64,000 nucleotides of DNA, from positions 1-64,000 of the forward strand of contig JAOARG010000062.1 of NCBI GenBank assembly GCA_025210655.1, in the 5' to 3' direction. The number at the start of each line of letters is the position of its first letter. Position 1 is the stretch's first letter. The position numbers and the translations under genes were made by a program. The notes under the pieces are model-generated. The model did no database searches. It was not told the DNA's origin and was given only the letters and a program-made list of their open reading frames with translations. The DNA is from Bacillota bacterium (GTDB lineage Bacteria > Bacillota > Clostridia > Peptostreptococcales > Acidaminobacteraceae). Positions 26,923-35,864 of this stretch are shown one piece after another.

Positions 26923-27960
26923 TTACTCTTCTACGTTCTCTTCAACAGCAACAGAATCTCCAATACTAAAATGAGATTTTACTGCTGCTTCTATTTCTGC
27001 TCTTAGTTCTAGGTTTTCATCTAAGAATTGCTTTGAGTTTTCTCTTCCTTGTCCTAGCTTCATATCGTTGTAGCTGTACCATGCTCCGGCTTTTTTAACG
27101 ATATCTACATTTGCTGCCATGTCTAGAATTGATCCTGTCATGGAGATTCCTTCACCGTACATTATATCGAACTCTGCTTTTTTGAATGGTGGTGCTATTT
27201 TATTCTTAACGATTTTTACTCTTGTTCTGTTACCTATCATTTCATTATCTTTTTTGATACTGTCTATTTTTCTTACTTCCATTCTTACTGAAGAATAGAA
27301 CTTAAGTGCGTTACCACCTGTAGTTGTTTCTGGGTTCCCAAACATAACACCAATCTTCATTCTTAACTGGTTGATAAATACTACTGTTGTGTTTGACTTA
27401 TTGATAATACCTGTAAGCTTTCTTAGTGCCTGTGACATAAGACGTGCTTGAAGACCCATATGAGAATCTCCCATCTCACCTGTAATCTCTGCTTTTGGAA
27501 CTAGGGCTGCAACCGAGTCAATGATAATGATATCAATAGCACCACTACGTACTAATGCATCAACGATTTCAAGAGCTTGCTCACCAGTATCTGGCTGTGA
27601 CAAGATTAGATTGTCTACATCCACACCAATTTTTCTTGCATACTCAGGGTCTAGTGCATGCTCAGCATCAACGAATGCTGCAACTCCACCAGCTTTTTGA
27701 GCTTCAGCAATAGCGTGAAGTGTAACTGTTGTCTTTCCAGAAGATTCTGGTCCGTATATCTCAACGATTCTTCCCCTTGGGATACCGCCTATTCCTAATG
27801 CTACATCTAGCTCAAGACAACCTGTAGATATAGTACCGATTTTTGGTCTTTCATCACTATCTCCAAGTCTCATGATAGAACCCTTACCGAATTGTCTTTC
27901 TATTTGATTAAGTACATTGTCAAGTGCCTTTAATTTATCTTTATTTATTTTATTATCCAA
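26923..27960 (-). CDS. recA: RecA recombinase
   Basis: RecA forms filaments on single-stranded DNA, drives homologous recombination and triggers LexA self-cleavage. About 345 residues, with Walker [10 protein letters not shown], Walker B-type [10 protein letters not shown], the DNA-binding loop region [16 protein letters not shown] and the acidic C-terminal tail (EENVEE). I prefer the TTG start at 27960, placed 8-11 nt after AAGGGGATG; a GTG at 27969 is only 2 nt from that site. A LexA box lies 29 bp upstream of the start, so the gene belongs to the SOS regulon with lexA, yneA and the recombinase. Confidence 0.98.
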   Translation of the reverse strand: MDNKINKDKLKALDNVLNQIERQFGKGSIMRLGDSDERPKIGTISTGCLELDVALGIGGIPRGRIVEIYGPESSGKTTVTLHAIAEAQKAGGVAAFVDAEHALDPEYARKIGVDVDNLILSQPDTGEQALEIVDALVRSGAIDIIIIDSVAALVPKAEITGEMGDSHMGLQARLMSQALRKLTGIINKSNTTVVFINQLRMKIGVMFGNPETTTGGNALKFYSSVRMEVRKIDSIKKDNEMIGNRTRVKIVKNKIAPPFKKAEFDIMYGEGISMTGSILDMAANVDIVKKAGAWYSYNDMKLGQGRENSKQFLDENLELRAEIEAAVKSHFSIGDSVAVEENVEE

Positions 27961-27988
27961 ATTTTTCACATCCCCTTCTACGAGTGTT

Positions 27989-28002
27989 CGAACATTTGTT
28001 CT
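27989..28002. promoter_or_regulatory. LexA box of recA
   Basis: C-GAAC-ATTT-GTTC-T, with both half-sites perfect, 29 bp upstream of the recA start codon. Confidence 0.9.
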
Positions 28003-28097
28003 GATAAAATTATATTATATTTTTTTATGAAAATCAAGGGCGAAAATGTGATTTTGTGGTATTTTTTATTATTGTAATTACCACTGATTGGTAATTA

Positions 28098-28218
28098 GTC
28101 TAGGGATTCACTCGACTCTCGTCTAGGTACTCATTTTATTCGAGTCTAAGGCGGATGATATCTACGCTACATCCCATCTAAGGATAGTTGTTACAACTCC
28201 ATCCTTAGACTGTCTAAT
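28098..28218. repeat. GTCTAGT-linked hairpin chain C, variant copy
   Basis: Linkers GTCTAGG (28098, 28121), GTCTAAG (28144), ATCTAAG (28176) and GTCTAAT (28212) separate units with stems such as GGATG/CATCC and AGGAT/ATCCT. It lies between recA and the terminator of the Mrp operon. Confidence 0.6.
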
Positions 28219-28222
28219 ATTA

Positions 28223-28258
28223 AAAAAGTTAGTTGGCATAAGTGGCCAACTAACTTTT
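28223..28258 (-). terminator. Terminator of the Mrp/NifX operon
   Basis: aaaagttagttggc and gccaactaactttt form a long stem with a short loop around 28238-28242, followed by a T run on the minus strand, just past the stop at 28261. Confidence 0.88.
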
Positions 28259-28260
28259 TC

Positions 28261-29121
28261 TCACCTCATAATCTTCTTCGCAAACTCTGAAAATCCGATT
28301 TCGTTAAAGAAATCTTTTTCCCTTATTGATGGGATTTCAAGATTTCTTATTGAATCTATGATTCTTTTATCGAATGGTATTTTCAGGTCTAGATCTATAT
28401 TTAATTCTTTACAATAGCTTTCGATTTGATTTGTCATCTCTAATGATAAATCGTACTTATTGATTACTACTGATATTTGAATTTTGAATCCTGATACTAA
28501 TTGGTATACTCTTTTTAGGTCGTGGAGTCCTGACTTTGTTGGTTCTACTACTATAACAACTCTGTGGGCTCCTGTTATTGATGATATTACATTACAAGCT
28601 AGCCCTGGGGAACCGTCTATTAGTACGTATGGTTTTCCTGTTTCTTTTGCAGTGAAATATGCATCTTGTCTAACTTGACCTACTAGTTTACCTGATGTTT
28701 CTTCACCTGGTATTAGTTTGCCGTGTATCATTTTTCCGTAGTCTGTTGAGGAATGCATCACGTCTCCAATAATGAAGTCCTTCATCTCTATTGCATCTGC
28801 TGGGCAAATGTATTCACATAGTCCACAGCCTTCGCATTTGTGGGAGCTAAAGTTTATTTCCGAATCAATAGCATCAAACTTACATAAGTCATGACATTTC
28901 CCACAATTGATACATTTTTCATTATCTATTACTGGTCTTTGTAGACCTGAAAAACTGTATCTTTTATCCTCTTCACCAGAAAACAATATCTTTAAATCAG
29001 GTGCATCTACGTCACAATCTCCGATGACCAAATTCTCTAGATAGGGTACCAGTGATGATGCTACTGTTGTTTTCCCAGTTCCACCTTTTCCCGAAATTAT
29101 TACTATTTCTCTAGGAGTCAT
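28261..29121 (-). CDS. Mrp/NBP35-like P-loop ATPase with ferredoxin insert (copy 2)
   Basis: A 286-residue cytosolic MinD/Mrp-type ATPase. It has the deviant Walker A SGKGGTGKTT at residues 10-19, then an inserted 2x[4Fe-4S] ferredoxin domain (CINCGKCHDLCKF and CEGCGLCEYICP, about 70-115), then VLIDGSPGLAC as the Walker B region. Such paired proteins are thought to assemble or insert Fe-S or Fe-Mo-type cofactors. ATG follows GGGGGAG. It overlaps the preceding ATPase gene by 11 nt, so the two are translationally coupled and probably act as a heterodimer. Confidence 0.9.
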   Translation of the reverse strand: MTPREIVIISGKGGTGKTTVASSLVPYLENLVIGDCDVDAPDLKILFSGEEDKRYSFSGLQRPVIDNEKCINCGKCHDLCKFDAIDSEINFSSHKCEGCGLCEYICPADAIEMKDFIIGDVMHSSTDYGKMIHGKLIPGEETSGKLVGQVRQDAYFTAKETGKPYVLIDGSPGLACNVISSITGAHRVVIVVEPTKSGLHDLKRVYQLVSGFKIQISVVINKYDLSLEMTNQIESYCKELNIDLDLKIPFDKRIIDSIRNLEIPSIREKDFFNEIGFSEFAKKIMR

Positions 29122-29965
29122 TTCTACTCCCCCTTCCTAAGGGAAGTGAAGTGATTATTTTTTCTACTTCCTTTTTAAAGTCTTCAGAAAACTCGCTAAT
29201 TACCTTACCCTCTGAATACATCATGGCATATTCCTTTTTAAATGGTATACGTCCAATAATATTGATTGATTTCTCTTCTAAGTAATTTTCCAGTTCTTCG
29301 TATGCTTCATCATACTTATTGATTACAACATCAAATGGTATCTTCATTTCTTCAAGCATGTCTACTACCATTTTCATATCACTAAGTCCAAATGGAGTTG
29401 CCTCTGTAACCAGTAGGGCACGGTCTGCATTTTCTACTGCTGCAACTGTTGCACAAGAGGTACCTGGAGGACAGTCAATAATGATGTTTTCATGTTTTGA
29501 TGAGACCTCTTCAACTAGATTTTCTATTATCCTAACTCCTGAAAGCTCACCTACATTCATTGTTCCGTAGTAAAAATCTGAATCAAAATATGTTTTAGCT
29601 TCAGTGATTTTTCCTATTTCCCTTTCAGAATAAGATATGCTATTTGTTGGGCATACTATTTCACAACCACCACAATCATGGCACATTTCCTTATAAACTA
29701 TTACATTATTTTTAGCAGGCAATAGTGTATTAAATCTACAAAAGTCGCCGCACTTCCCACATAGGGTGCATGTATTTTCATCTACTACTGGAAAAGCCTT
29801 CTTTACTGGTCTATCTTCTGAACTTACTGCTTTCATAAAAATATGTCCGTTTGGCTCTTCCACATCAGTATCTACTAAGGGAAATGTTTTTAAAAGGTAT
29901 GCTATATTTGTTGATACCGTAGTTTTACCAGTACCTCCCTTTCCACTTAGAATTGCTAGTTTCAT
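29111..29965 (-). CDS. Mrp/NBP35-like P-loop ATPase with ferredoxin insert (copy 1)
   Basis: A 284-residue paralogue of the downstream gene with the same layout: SGKGGTGKTT at the N-terminus, the ferredoxin insert (CTLCGKCGDFCRF and CHDCGGCEIVCP) and NIIIDCPPGTSC, here with the standard CPPG that the partner replaces by GSPG. It is 9 nt after the NifX-like gene, with AAGGTGA as ribosome binding site. The pair plus two NifX/NifB-type carriers points to handling of a metal cluster, but no target enzyme is nearby. Confidence 0.9.
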   Translation of the reverse strand: MKLAILSGKGGTGKTTVSTNIAYLLKTFPLVDTDVEEPNGHIFMKAVSSEDRPVKKAFPVVDENTCTLCGKCGDFCRFNTLLPAKNNVIVYKEMCHDCGGCEIVCPTNSISYSEREIGKITEAKTYFDSDFYYGTMNVGELSGVRIIENLVEEVSSKHENIIIDCPPGTSCATVAAVENADRALLVTEATPFGLSDMKMVVDMLEEMKIPFDVVINKYDEAYEELENYLEEKSINIIGRIPFKKEYAMMYSEGKVISEFSEDFKKEVEKIITSLPLGRGSRNDS

Positions 29966-29974
29966 AAGGTCACC

Positions 29975-30340
29975 TTAAGCCCTTCTAAGTCCTGAAGGTT
30001 TTTCTAGACTTAACTCTGAAAGTTTTCCGTCAGCAAAACTATCTATAGCTTCTTGAGCAGTTTCACAGTCACCAATACCATATGCCTTGATTTCGAAAGC
30101 TTTTAGGGCATCCTTGGCCTTTGGACCAACTTCGTTTGTAATAACAACTTCTGCACCGTGATCATTTATTAATCTTACTGCAGTTCCACCAGCTCCACTT
30201 GTTTCTTGTTTTGCAGTGTTGTCTATATGCTTTATTTCTTTAGTTTCATTATCGTAAATAATAAAACTCTCTGTTCTACCAAATCTTTTATCTAATTTAC
30301 TATCCATTGAAGCTCCTGTAGTACATATTGCTATCTTCAT
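29975..30340 (-). CDS. NifX/NifB-type Fe-Mo cofactor carrier family protein
   Basis: A 121-residue DiNase_FeMo-co domain protein (MKIAICTTGASMDSKLDKRF at the start; GPKAKDALKAFEIKAY later). Members bind cofactor precursors or other metal clusters; outside nitrogen fixers the role is unknown. The start at 30340 is set by AGGAGG 7 nt upstream; a frame extending to 30415 would overlap the upstream gene. It is 10 nt after the DUF134-NifX fusion gene. Confidence 0.88.
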   Translation of the reverse strand: MKIAICTTGASMDSKLDKRFGRTESFIIYDNETKEIKHIDNTAKQETSGAGGTAVRLINDHGAEVVITNEVGPKAKDALKAFEIKAYGIGDCETAQEAIDSFADGKLSELSLEKPSGLRRA

Positions 30341-30350
30341 TTTATACCTC

Positions 30351-31025
30351 CTAGTGGTCATGATCGTGAGTACAAGCTGAACCAGTTGACTCAAGATCTC
30401 CGCCAAGATACTCATTTAAATTTGCCATGATTTCTCCCCTTGCTCCAAGGATTACATCTATGTTTTGTGCCTTAAATAAATCGATTGCTCTTTGACCCAT
30501 ACCACCTGTGATAATTGTAGTGATATTTAATTCACCTAAAAATCTTGGTAAAAGACCTGGTTGATGCTCTGGAGCTTCAACGAACTCTTCCTTTACAATT
30601 TTTTTACTGTTTATATCATATATAGCGAAAAACTCACAATGACCGAAATGCTCATCTACTGTATTCTTGTTTGATGTTGGAAATGCAATCTTTAATGTAC
30701 CTTCTAAATTTGTATTCATTTTATTTTCTCCCTTCAGTGTGATATTACTGGTCTCATTTTTGACCATAATCATATTATTATTAAGTAATCCTGAAACTAA
30801 CTTTTTTCTCCCAGAAAGAAGTAATCTCTGTATCGTTGCCCTCGACACATTCATCTCTTTGCTTGCATCAATTTGACTAAGTCCTTCATAATCGCATAGC
30901 CTTATAGCCTCAAATTCATCAAGCTCGATTTTAACAGTCTCTCCAGTATTTAAGTTAGGTCCACATGGCTTGTAGATTTTTTCCCTCTCAAGCCTTCTAC
31001 AATATCTTTTCTTCCTTGTATTCAT
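30351..31025 (-). CDS. DUF134 helix-turn-helix fused to a NifX-type domain
   Basis: A 224-residue protein. Residues 1-95 are a DUF134 DNA-binding domain (DEFEAIRLCDYEGLSQIDAS, SRATIQRLL). Residues 103-215 are a DiNase_FeMo-co domain (DEHFGHCEFFAIYD, ITGGMGQRAIDLF). A His-rich tail (CTHDHDH) may bind metal. ATG follows AAGGTGG. An internal ATG at 30719, exactly where the NifX domain begins, is preceded by GGGAG 8 nt away. The gene may therefore also make a free 122-residue NifX protein. It heads a four-gene operon and could be a metal-sensing autoregulator. Confidence 0.88.
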   Translation of the reverse strand: MNTRKKRYCRRLEREKIYKPCGPNLNTGETVKIELDEFEAIRLCDYEGLSQIDASKEMNVSRATIQRLLLSGRKKLVSGLLNNNMIMVKNETSNITLKGENKMNTNLEGTLKIAFPTSNKNTVDEHFGHCEFFAIYDINSKKIVKEEFVEAPEHQPGLLPRFLGELNITTIITGGMGQRAIDLFKAQNIDVILGARGEIMANLNEYLGGDLESTGSACTHDHDH

Positions 31026-31104
31026 AATTTACCACCTTACGTATGTGCATATGCTCATTTGCATTATACTGCTAAATTTAGTTATTGTCAAATGCCAATT
31101 TAGT

Positions 31105-31130
31105 TTCGTAGGTCGTAATTCGTGGGTCGG
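31105..31130 (-). repeat. Single 7-nt-period tract (complementary-arm orientation)
   Basis: TCGTAGGTCGTAATTCGTGG followed by GTCGG. Unlike the other tracts it has no clear partner arm nearby. Confidence 0.65.
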
Positions 31131-31143
31131 TTAAGGGCTTAAG

Positions 31144-31505
31144 GTCTAGTCTAGTGCTGATTTTTACAAATCTCGCGTCTAGTCCTTTGATATATCAAAG
31201 GGTCTAGTAATCAAGCTATTGAACTACTTGATTGTCTAGTATATTGCTTAGCAATACGTCCGATGTTATTATTTGCTCATAGAGCAAATAAATTTCATTT
31301 CAAAAAAAAGAACTTTCCCATAAAAATCTATTGATTTTTATGGGAAAGAAATTCTTATAACATTATTTTACGTATGTAAAATTTCCTTGGTCATACTTAC
31401 AAAGGAAATATACTAGACGCAAAAGTATTCTATGATTTTTGCACTAGACCGGAATCTATTGATTCAGACTAGACGTTAGTTTTGTATACAAAACGCACAC
31501 TAGAC
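31144..31505. repeat. GTCTAGT-linked hairpin chain C, full copy with inverted halves
   Basis: The left half has linkers GTCTAGT at 31144, 31177, 31202 and 31234, and GTCCGAT at 31258. The right half has ACTAGAC at 31412, 31443, 31468 and 31499. Each interval is itself a hairpin, such as CCTTTGATATATCAAAGG, AATCAAG..CTTGATT, TATTGC..GCAATA and GTTTTGTATACAAAAC. The centre holds a 16-bp terminator stem. The nagB stop codon TAG is supplied by the last linker (minus-strand GTC-TAG). Confidence 0.8.
31301..31348 (-). terminator. Terminator in the centre of hairpin chain C (for nagB)
   Basis: A 16-bp perfect stem (31313-31328 with 31333-31348, loop TATT) is followed on the minus strand by TTCTTTTTTTTG. 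Confidence 0.85.
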
Positions 31506-32243
31506 TAATACCTTAAATTCTAATTTACTAGCAGATCCCTCTTCTAATATAACCGTTACATCAGGATGTAGCTGTAATACTGAAGCTGGTAATTTTGGAT
31601 CTATCTTGCCGTTTATCATACCGAATATTGCGTTAGCTTTTTCTATTCCGTATGCCATTAGGATTATTTTCTTTGACTGCATGATTCTTTTGATGCCCAT
31701 GCTTATTGCTTTTGTTGGTACTTCATCTATAGAATCAAAAAATCTTGAGTTGTCTTTTCTTGTTTGCTCGTCTAACTCTACTACATGGGTTACCGCTTCA
31801 AATTTAACATCTGGCTCGTTGAATCCTATGTGGCCGTTTCTTCCTATTCCTAGGATTTGCATATCTATTCCACCGTGTTCTTCTATAAGTTTTTCGTAAT
31901 TTTTGCATTCCTCTTCTATATCACTAGAGTTTCCGTTGGGTATATGTATGTTATCTTCATTAATATTTACATGACTAAATAGTCTATCTTTCATATAGTA
32001 TGAATAACTTTCTTTATGATTTTCTTCTAATCCTACATATTCATCTAGATTAAAAGATATTACTCCCTCAAAGTTTACTAGATTATTCTCATACATTTTT
32101 ACCAGTTCTTTATACATCCCCTCTGGAGTAGATCCTGTTGCAAGTCCAATTACTGAATTTTCCTTCAGTAATACCTGACTAGCTATTAGTCTTGCTGCTG
32201 TAAGGCTTAATTCTTGATAGTCTTTTACTTTTATTATTCTCAT
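31500..32243 (-). CDS. nagB: Glucosamine-6-phosphate deaminase
   Basis: NagB converts glucosamine 6-phosphate to fructose 6-phosphate and ammonia, in amino-sugar breakdown. The 247-residue protein has the phosphate-binding GLATGSTPEGMY, the catalytic FNLDEYVGL region and GIGRNGHIGFNEP with the ring-opening His. The length and motifs are complete. ATG follows GAAGGA. No nagA, PTS or nag regulator is adjacent, so it is a stand-alone unit behind a leader full of 7-nt-period tracts. Its TAG stop belongs to the adjoining repeat. Confidence 0.96.
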   Translation of the reverse strand: MRIIKVKDYQELSLTAARLIASQVLLKENSVIGLATGSTPEGMYKELVKMYENNLVNFEGVISFNLDEYVGLEENHKESYSYYMKDRLFSHVNINEDNIHIPNGNSSDIEEECKNYEKLIEEHGGIDMQILGIGRNGHIGFNEPDVKFEAVTHVVELDEQTRKDNSRFFDSIDEVPTKAISMGIKRIMQSKKIILMAYGIEKANAIFGMINGKIDPKLPASVLQLHPDVTVILEEGSASKLEFKVLV

Positions 32244-32282
32244 TGAGTATTCCTTCTTTCTTTGTGGTCAAATCTCTAAAGA

Positions 32283-32646
32283 CCCGTGGGTCGTAGGTCG
32301 TGGGTGGTAGGTCGGAAGTTCAAGGTATTAAGTTCTTAAGGGCGAAATCACTGTAGATCCGTTGGTAGTAGGTCGTAGGTCGTTGATCGGAGGTTCTAGA
32401 GATTAAATTATTAAGGTCAAAATCACTTCTGTATGGATGCCTAGTTCTTATGACAGAACCACTAACAAAATATTATCTATTTCAAATTCTTTTATATAAA
32501 TATATATCTTATGATTTTAATAATTATGAATCCAATATATTTATATAAAGAATCAATGGAATGTTATAATATTTTGTCTTCAGAAGCCGATTTTTGCTCT
32601 GGGGTCTTGATTTTCCGAACTACCACCTACGAACTACCACCTACGA
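32283..32646 (-). repeat. UAG-N4 heptad array and two complementary tracts upstream of nagB
   Basis: In the minus-strand direction a clean array comes first (32646-32616; plus-strand CTA at 32620, 32627, 32634, 32641, exact 7-nt period). Two complementary tracts follow (about 32390-32358 and 32320-32283). Otherwise the 411-bp gap between the MBL gene and nagB shows no gene. Confidence 0.82.
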
Positions 32647-32654
32647 AATTAAAT

Positions 32655-33494
32655 TTATTCAAATTTAATTACGCTCCCCGTAGCTATATCATTCACCGTC
32701 ATATACTTAGACAAATAAATCTTTGCTTTTAAATCTGTGCAGTGGCATGGGCTTATTGTTTTTATTTGGTGTTTTTTTAGTTCCTTAGCTGTTTTTTCTA
32801 GTATTTCTTCTCTTGTGTTTAGTAGATGTAGTCCTCCTATGATGTCTATTACTGGTCTGTCTTTTAGTATACTTTTTGTTTTTTTGACTATGTTACATAT
32901 TCCTGAGTGGCTACATCCTGTTAGGATTACTGTACCTTCATTTGTTTCTATGGCTATTGCACTGTCGTCTTTGTTGTAGTCGTCATATTCTTGACCCTCT
33001 AATATGTTCTTACCTATTGGATTCTTGTTTTCGAATTCATTTAATAGGGGCACTTCACCTAAGAAGTGAATTCCCGGCACTATTTGATAAGTATCTTTAG
33101 TCTCGATAATATTAAAGTATCTTTTTAAGGTGTCTTTATTTATGTTCATTCCTAGAACATCACTACCCATAAATGTAAGTTCTCTAAATATGTCTGGATG
33201 TACTAGTAAATTTATTTTCTTTCTATTAGGATTTATTAGATTTTTCTCATTTAAAATTTTTAGATATGATTCAAGTCCCCAGGTATGATCAGGGTGACTA
33301 TGGGATAGCACTATGTAATCTACATCAAAAATATCTTTATCCATGGTGATACTATTTTTAATGAATGCGTCTGAGTAACCTGTGTCAAATAAAATCTTCT
33401 TATTATCTTTTTCAATAAGTGCTGAAAAGGCTGGCTCTCCAATCAAATATTTATCTATTATTGTGTTGTTATCAACTAGTATTGTTATTTCCAT
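32655..33494 (-). CDS. Metallo-beta-lactamase-fold hydrolase (MBL_DHPS-type)
   Basis: A 279-residue protein with the zinc-binding motif SHSHPDHTWGLE (about 64-75), LTGCSHSG and GGLHL further on. This matches the archaeal/clostridial subgroup named for 7,8-dihydropterin-6-methyl-4-(ribofuranosyl)aminobenzene phosphate synthase. Most members have no proven substrate, so the call stays general. ATG follows AAAGGAATG. The stop codon lies 9 nt from the downstream heptad tract. Confidence 0.88.
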   Translation of the reverse strand: MEITILVDNNTIIDKYLIGEPAFSALIEKDNKKILFDTGYSDAFIKNSITMDKDIFDVDYIVLSHSHPDHTWGLESYLKILNEKNLINPNRKKINLLVHPDIFRELTFMGSDVLGMNINKDTLKRYFNIIETKDTYQIVPGIHFLGEVPLLNEFENKNPIGKNILEGQEYDDYNKDDSAIAIETNEGTVILTGCSHSGICNIVKKTKSILKDRPVIDIIGGLHLLNTREEILEKTAKELKKHQIKTISPCHCTDLKAKIYLSKYMTVNDIATGSVIKFE

Positions 33495-33630
33495 GGTATC
33501 ATTCCTTTCAGATGTATTATAACATATAATGCCACTGCTGATTTATAGTAAAACAACAATGGCATTTTGAATTTAATGAAATAATCAATATCATATTCCA
33601 GTATTATTATGAAAAATATCTAAATAGCAA

Positions 33631-35709
33631 CTAAATAATCACTTCATATCCGTTTTTACCTCTATTTTTAACAATATATAAACCTTTGTCAGCCCTTCTG
33701 TAGACAGAAAACATACTATCATTTTTCCATATTCTTGTTACACCTATTGAAATAGTAACATTTAATTTAATATCTTTGTAGGTGATTACTTCCTCTTCTA
33801 CTGTTTTTCTTATTTTCTCTAAAACTACTTCTAAGGAATTGGAATCGTAGTTGGATAATATTAATCCAAATTCTTCTCCACCAATTCTTCCTAAATGTGA
33901 ATCCTTATTTAAAAGATTTTTTACTAATTCCGTAATTTTTATAAGTACCATATCACCTGCCGGATGTCCATATTCATCATTTACATCCTTAAAGTTATCA
34001 AAATCATAAATAGCAAAGACAGATTCGTAATCCTTGTATTTCACATGTTCTATTTCCTCTTCTAGTAGTGACATAAAATAGTCCCTTTGATATGCCGAAG
34101 TAAGTGCATCAACTTGTGTTTTCTTAAGAAGATCAAACTCATTAAGTTTTCTCTCAGACACATCAGTTATTATTCCCTCATAATGAACCATAGCTTCTGG
34201 ATCATCTATCCTGATTATAGACATTTCAACCCAAATTTTTTCCCCTGCAGAGTCCTTGAAAGAAAAAATTTCCCTTTCTATTTGATCATTTTCCTTAACA
34301 ATCTCATCAAATGATCCCCATATTGGATTTCCTCCTAAATATGAATTTAGTGTCCTGAATTCCTCTATAGTATCTACTTTGAATAAGTTTAAAAACTCAC
34401 TATTTACAAAGGTAAGCTTTTTATTTTCATCTAGCTTAAATACTCCTATAGGCATAGTTTCTACAAATTTCTCAAGTTTACTATTTGTAAGGGATAATTC
34501 CCTGTATGCAAGGGACAGTTCCTTTGTCCTTTCCTCTACCTTATTTTCATATTCTTTATTCTGTTCTATAATTTTCTCCCCTAGTATATTATAAGCGACT
34601 GCTAAATCTCCGAAATCATCATTTTTAACTGAAGTAATGTTATCATATCGCTCTTTTCTTATTGCTTCATTTACAGTCTCATTTAACTCTTCAAGAGGAT
34701 CAAGCATTACTTTTTTAACAGAATATCTAAGTACTATTATAGATAGCAAAATAATAAGCGAAAACAAAATAATCATTGGATATATACTTCTTAAAGAAAG
34801 TATTTTACTTGAATCATAGAATGAAACAATATTCCAATCACTATTATAGAACTGTGTAATTGACATATAATCATATTCTGGATTATTAATTCTGTATATT
34901 TTTAGCCCAATTTCATTGCCATAATAATCATCAATAGCCTTTTGAAAACTAGGATCACCTTGACCATAAATCATAACGGTTTTGTCTATATCCTCAGATT
35001 CCGAAAAACTATTTTGCATAATATTTTCACTTGAAGAATCTATTTGTATAGATTTGTGTTGATCTATAAGTATAACCTTTTCAAGTCCTGCTTCTTCAGT
35101 ACTAAATATATCGTTTAAAAAAGTGTCTAAATAAATACCAGTTCCAATGGCACCTATTATATTTCTATTATCATCAAATATCTTCATATTTATCCAAACA
35201 CGCATGGTATTTAAGAATCTATCAACATCTACATTGAGATCGTAATTGTTCTGAGATTCCTTCATTTTAAAATACCATATATCCCTAGGATTTATTTCTT
35301 CAATAACTCCTATAGGTTCATATATATAGTTTTGAACAATTCCTTCCACATAATAAAAACTATTTGATTTATCAAAAACCATAAAAATATTGTTGTCTTT
35401 AAGTACAGTTCTTAATGACTCTAGTTCCATTAGGGCCTGTTTTTTTACTTCTAAATCACTTTCATTTTTAACCCAGGAGACAACTTTTCTAGACATGGAT
35501 AAATGTTCTATTAAAAAAATTTCTCCTTTCATATATCCATCAAGCCTTGCACTAACTTCTTTTGTATTTAACTCGATATATTTTTCTGCTATGGTGTTTC
35601 TGATTCTTTCCATTGTTATAAAAGCAATTGCGACGGTAAGAATTATACTGACCACAGCTATAAGAATAACAACTATATTCAAATTACTTCTAACACTTTT
35701 CCTATTCAT
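33631..35709 (-). CDS. Membrane diguanylate cyclase with Cache sensor and PAS domain
   Basis: A 692-residue protein predicted to make cyclic di-GMP. It has a membrane helix at about 12-34, an extracytoplasmic Cache-like sensor (about 40-290), a second membrane helix (about 305-325), a HAMP-like linker, a coiled coil, a PAS domain (VETMPIGVFKLDENKKL..) and a C-terminal GGDEF domain with DFDNFKDVNDEYGH and the active motif RIGGEEF. The residues where an RxxD inhibitory site would sit read NKDS, so product inhibition is probably absent. ATG 35709 follows GAGGTGATG. It appears monocistronic. Confidence 0.94.
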   Translation of the reverse strand: MNRKSVRSNLNIVVILIAVVSIILTVAIAFITMERIRNTIAEKYIELNTKEVSARLDGYMKGEIFLIEHLSMSRKVVSWVKNESDLEVKKQALMELESLRTVLKDNNIFMVFDKSNSFYYVEGIVQNYIYEPIGVIEEINPRDIWYFKMKESQNNYDLNVDVDRFLNTMRVWINMKIFDDNRNIIGAIGTGIYLDTFLNDIFSTEEAGLEKVILIDQHKSIQIDSSSENIMQNSFSESEDIDKTVMIYGQGDPSFQKAIDDYYGNEIGLKIYRINNPEYDYMSITQFYNSDWNIVSFYDSSKILSLRSIYPMIILFSLIILLSIIVLRYSVKKVMLDPLEELNETVNEAIRKERYDNITSVKNDDFGDLAVAYNILGEKIIEQNKEYENKVEERTKELSLAYRELSLTNSKLEKFVETMPIGVFKLDENKKLTFVNSEFLNLFKVDTIEEFRTLNSYLGGNPIWGSFDEIVKENDQIEREIFSFKDSAGEKIWVEMSIIRIDDPEAMVHYEGIITDVSERKLNEFDLLKKTQVDALTSAYQRDYFMSLLEEEIEHVKYKDYESVFAIYDFDNFKDVNDEYGHPAGDMVLIKITELVKNLLNKDSHLGRIGGEEFGLILSNYDSNSLEVVLEKIRKTVEEEVITYKDIKLNVTISIGVTRIWKNDSMFSVYRRADKGLYIVKNRGKNGYEVII

Positions 35710-35757
35710 ACCATCACCTCTTGATAAATTAGTCATATGTTTTTTATATACCCAAAA

Positions 35758-35862
35758 AAGAACAAAATCAAATTCTTTTAAGAAAGAATTTGATGATCCC
35801 GAGCAGCGGGATTGTTTAACCTGTCCGAAGGAAATTATAAATATAATTTCTTAGTCAAGAAA
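35758..35862. repeat. Structured repeat B, copy 3
   Basis: The three hairpins are as in copies 1 and 2. The first stem reads TCAAATTCTTT/AAAGAATTTGA instead of TCAAATCCTTT/AAAGGATTTGA, so both partners of one pair changed. In hairpin 2 the loop is AGCAG and the stem gains an A-T pair. The variable fourth hairpin is the cinA terminator. Confidence 0.85.
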
Positions 35863-35864
35863 AT

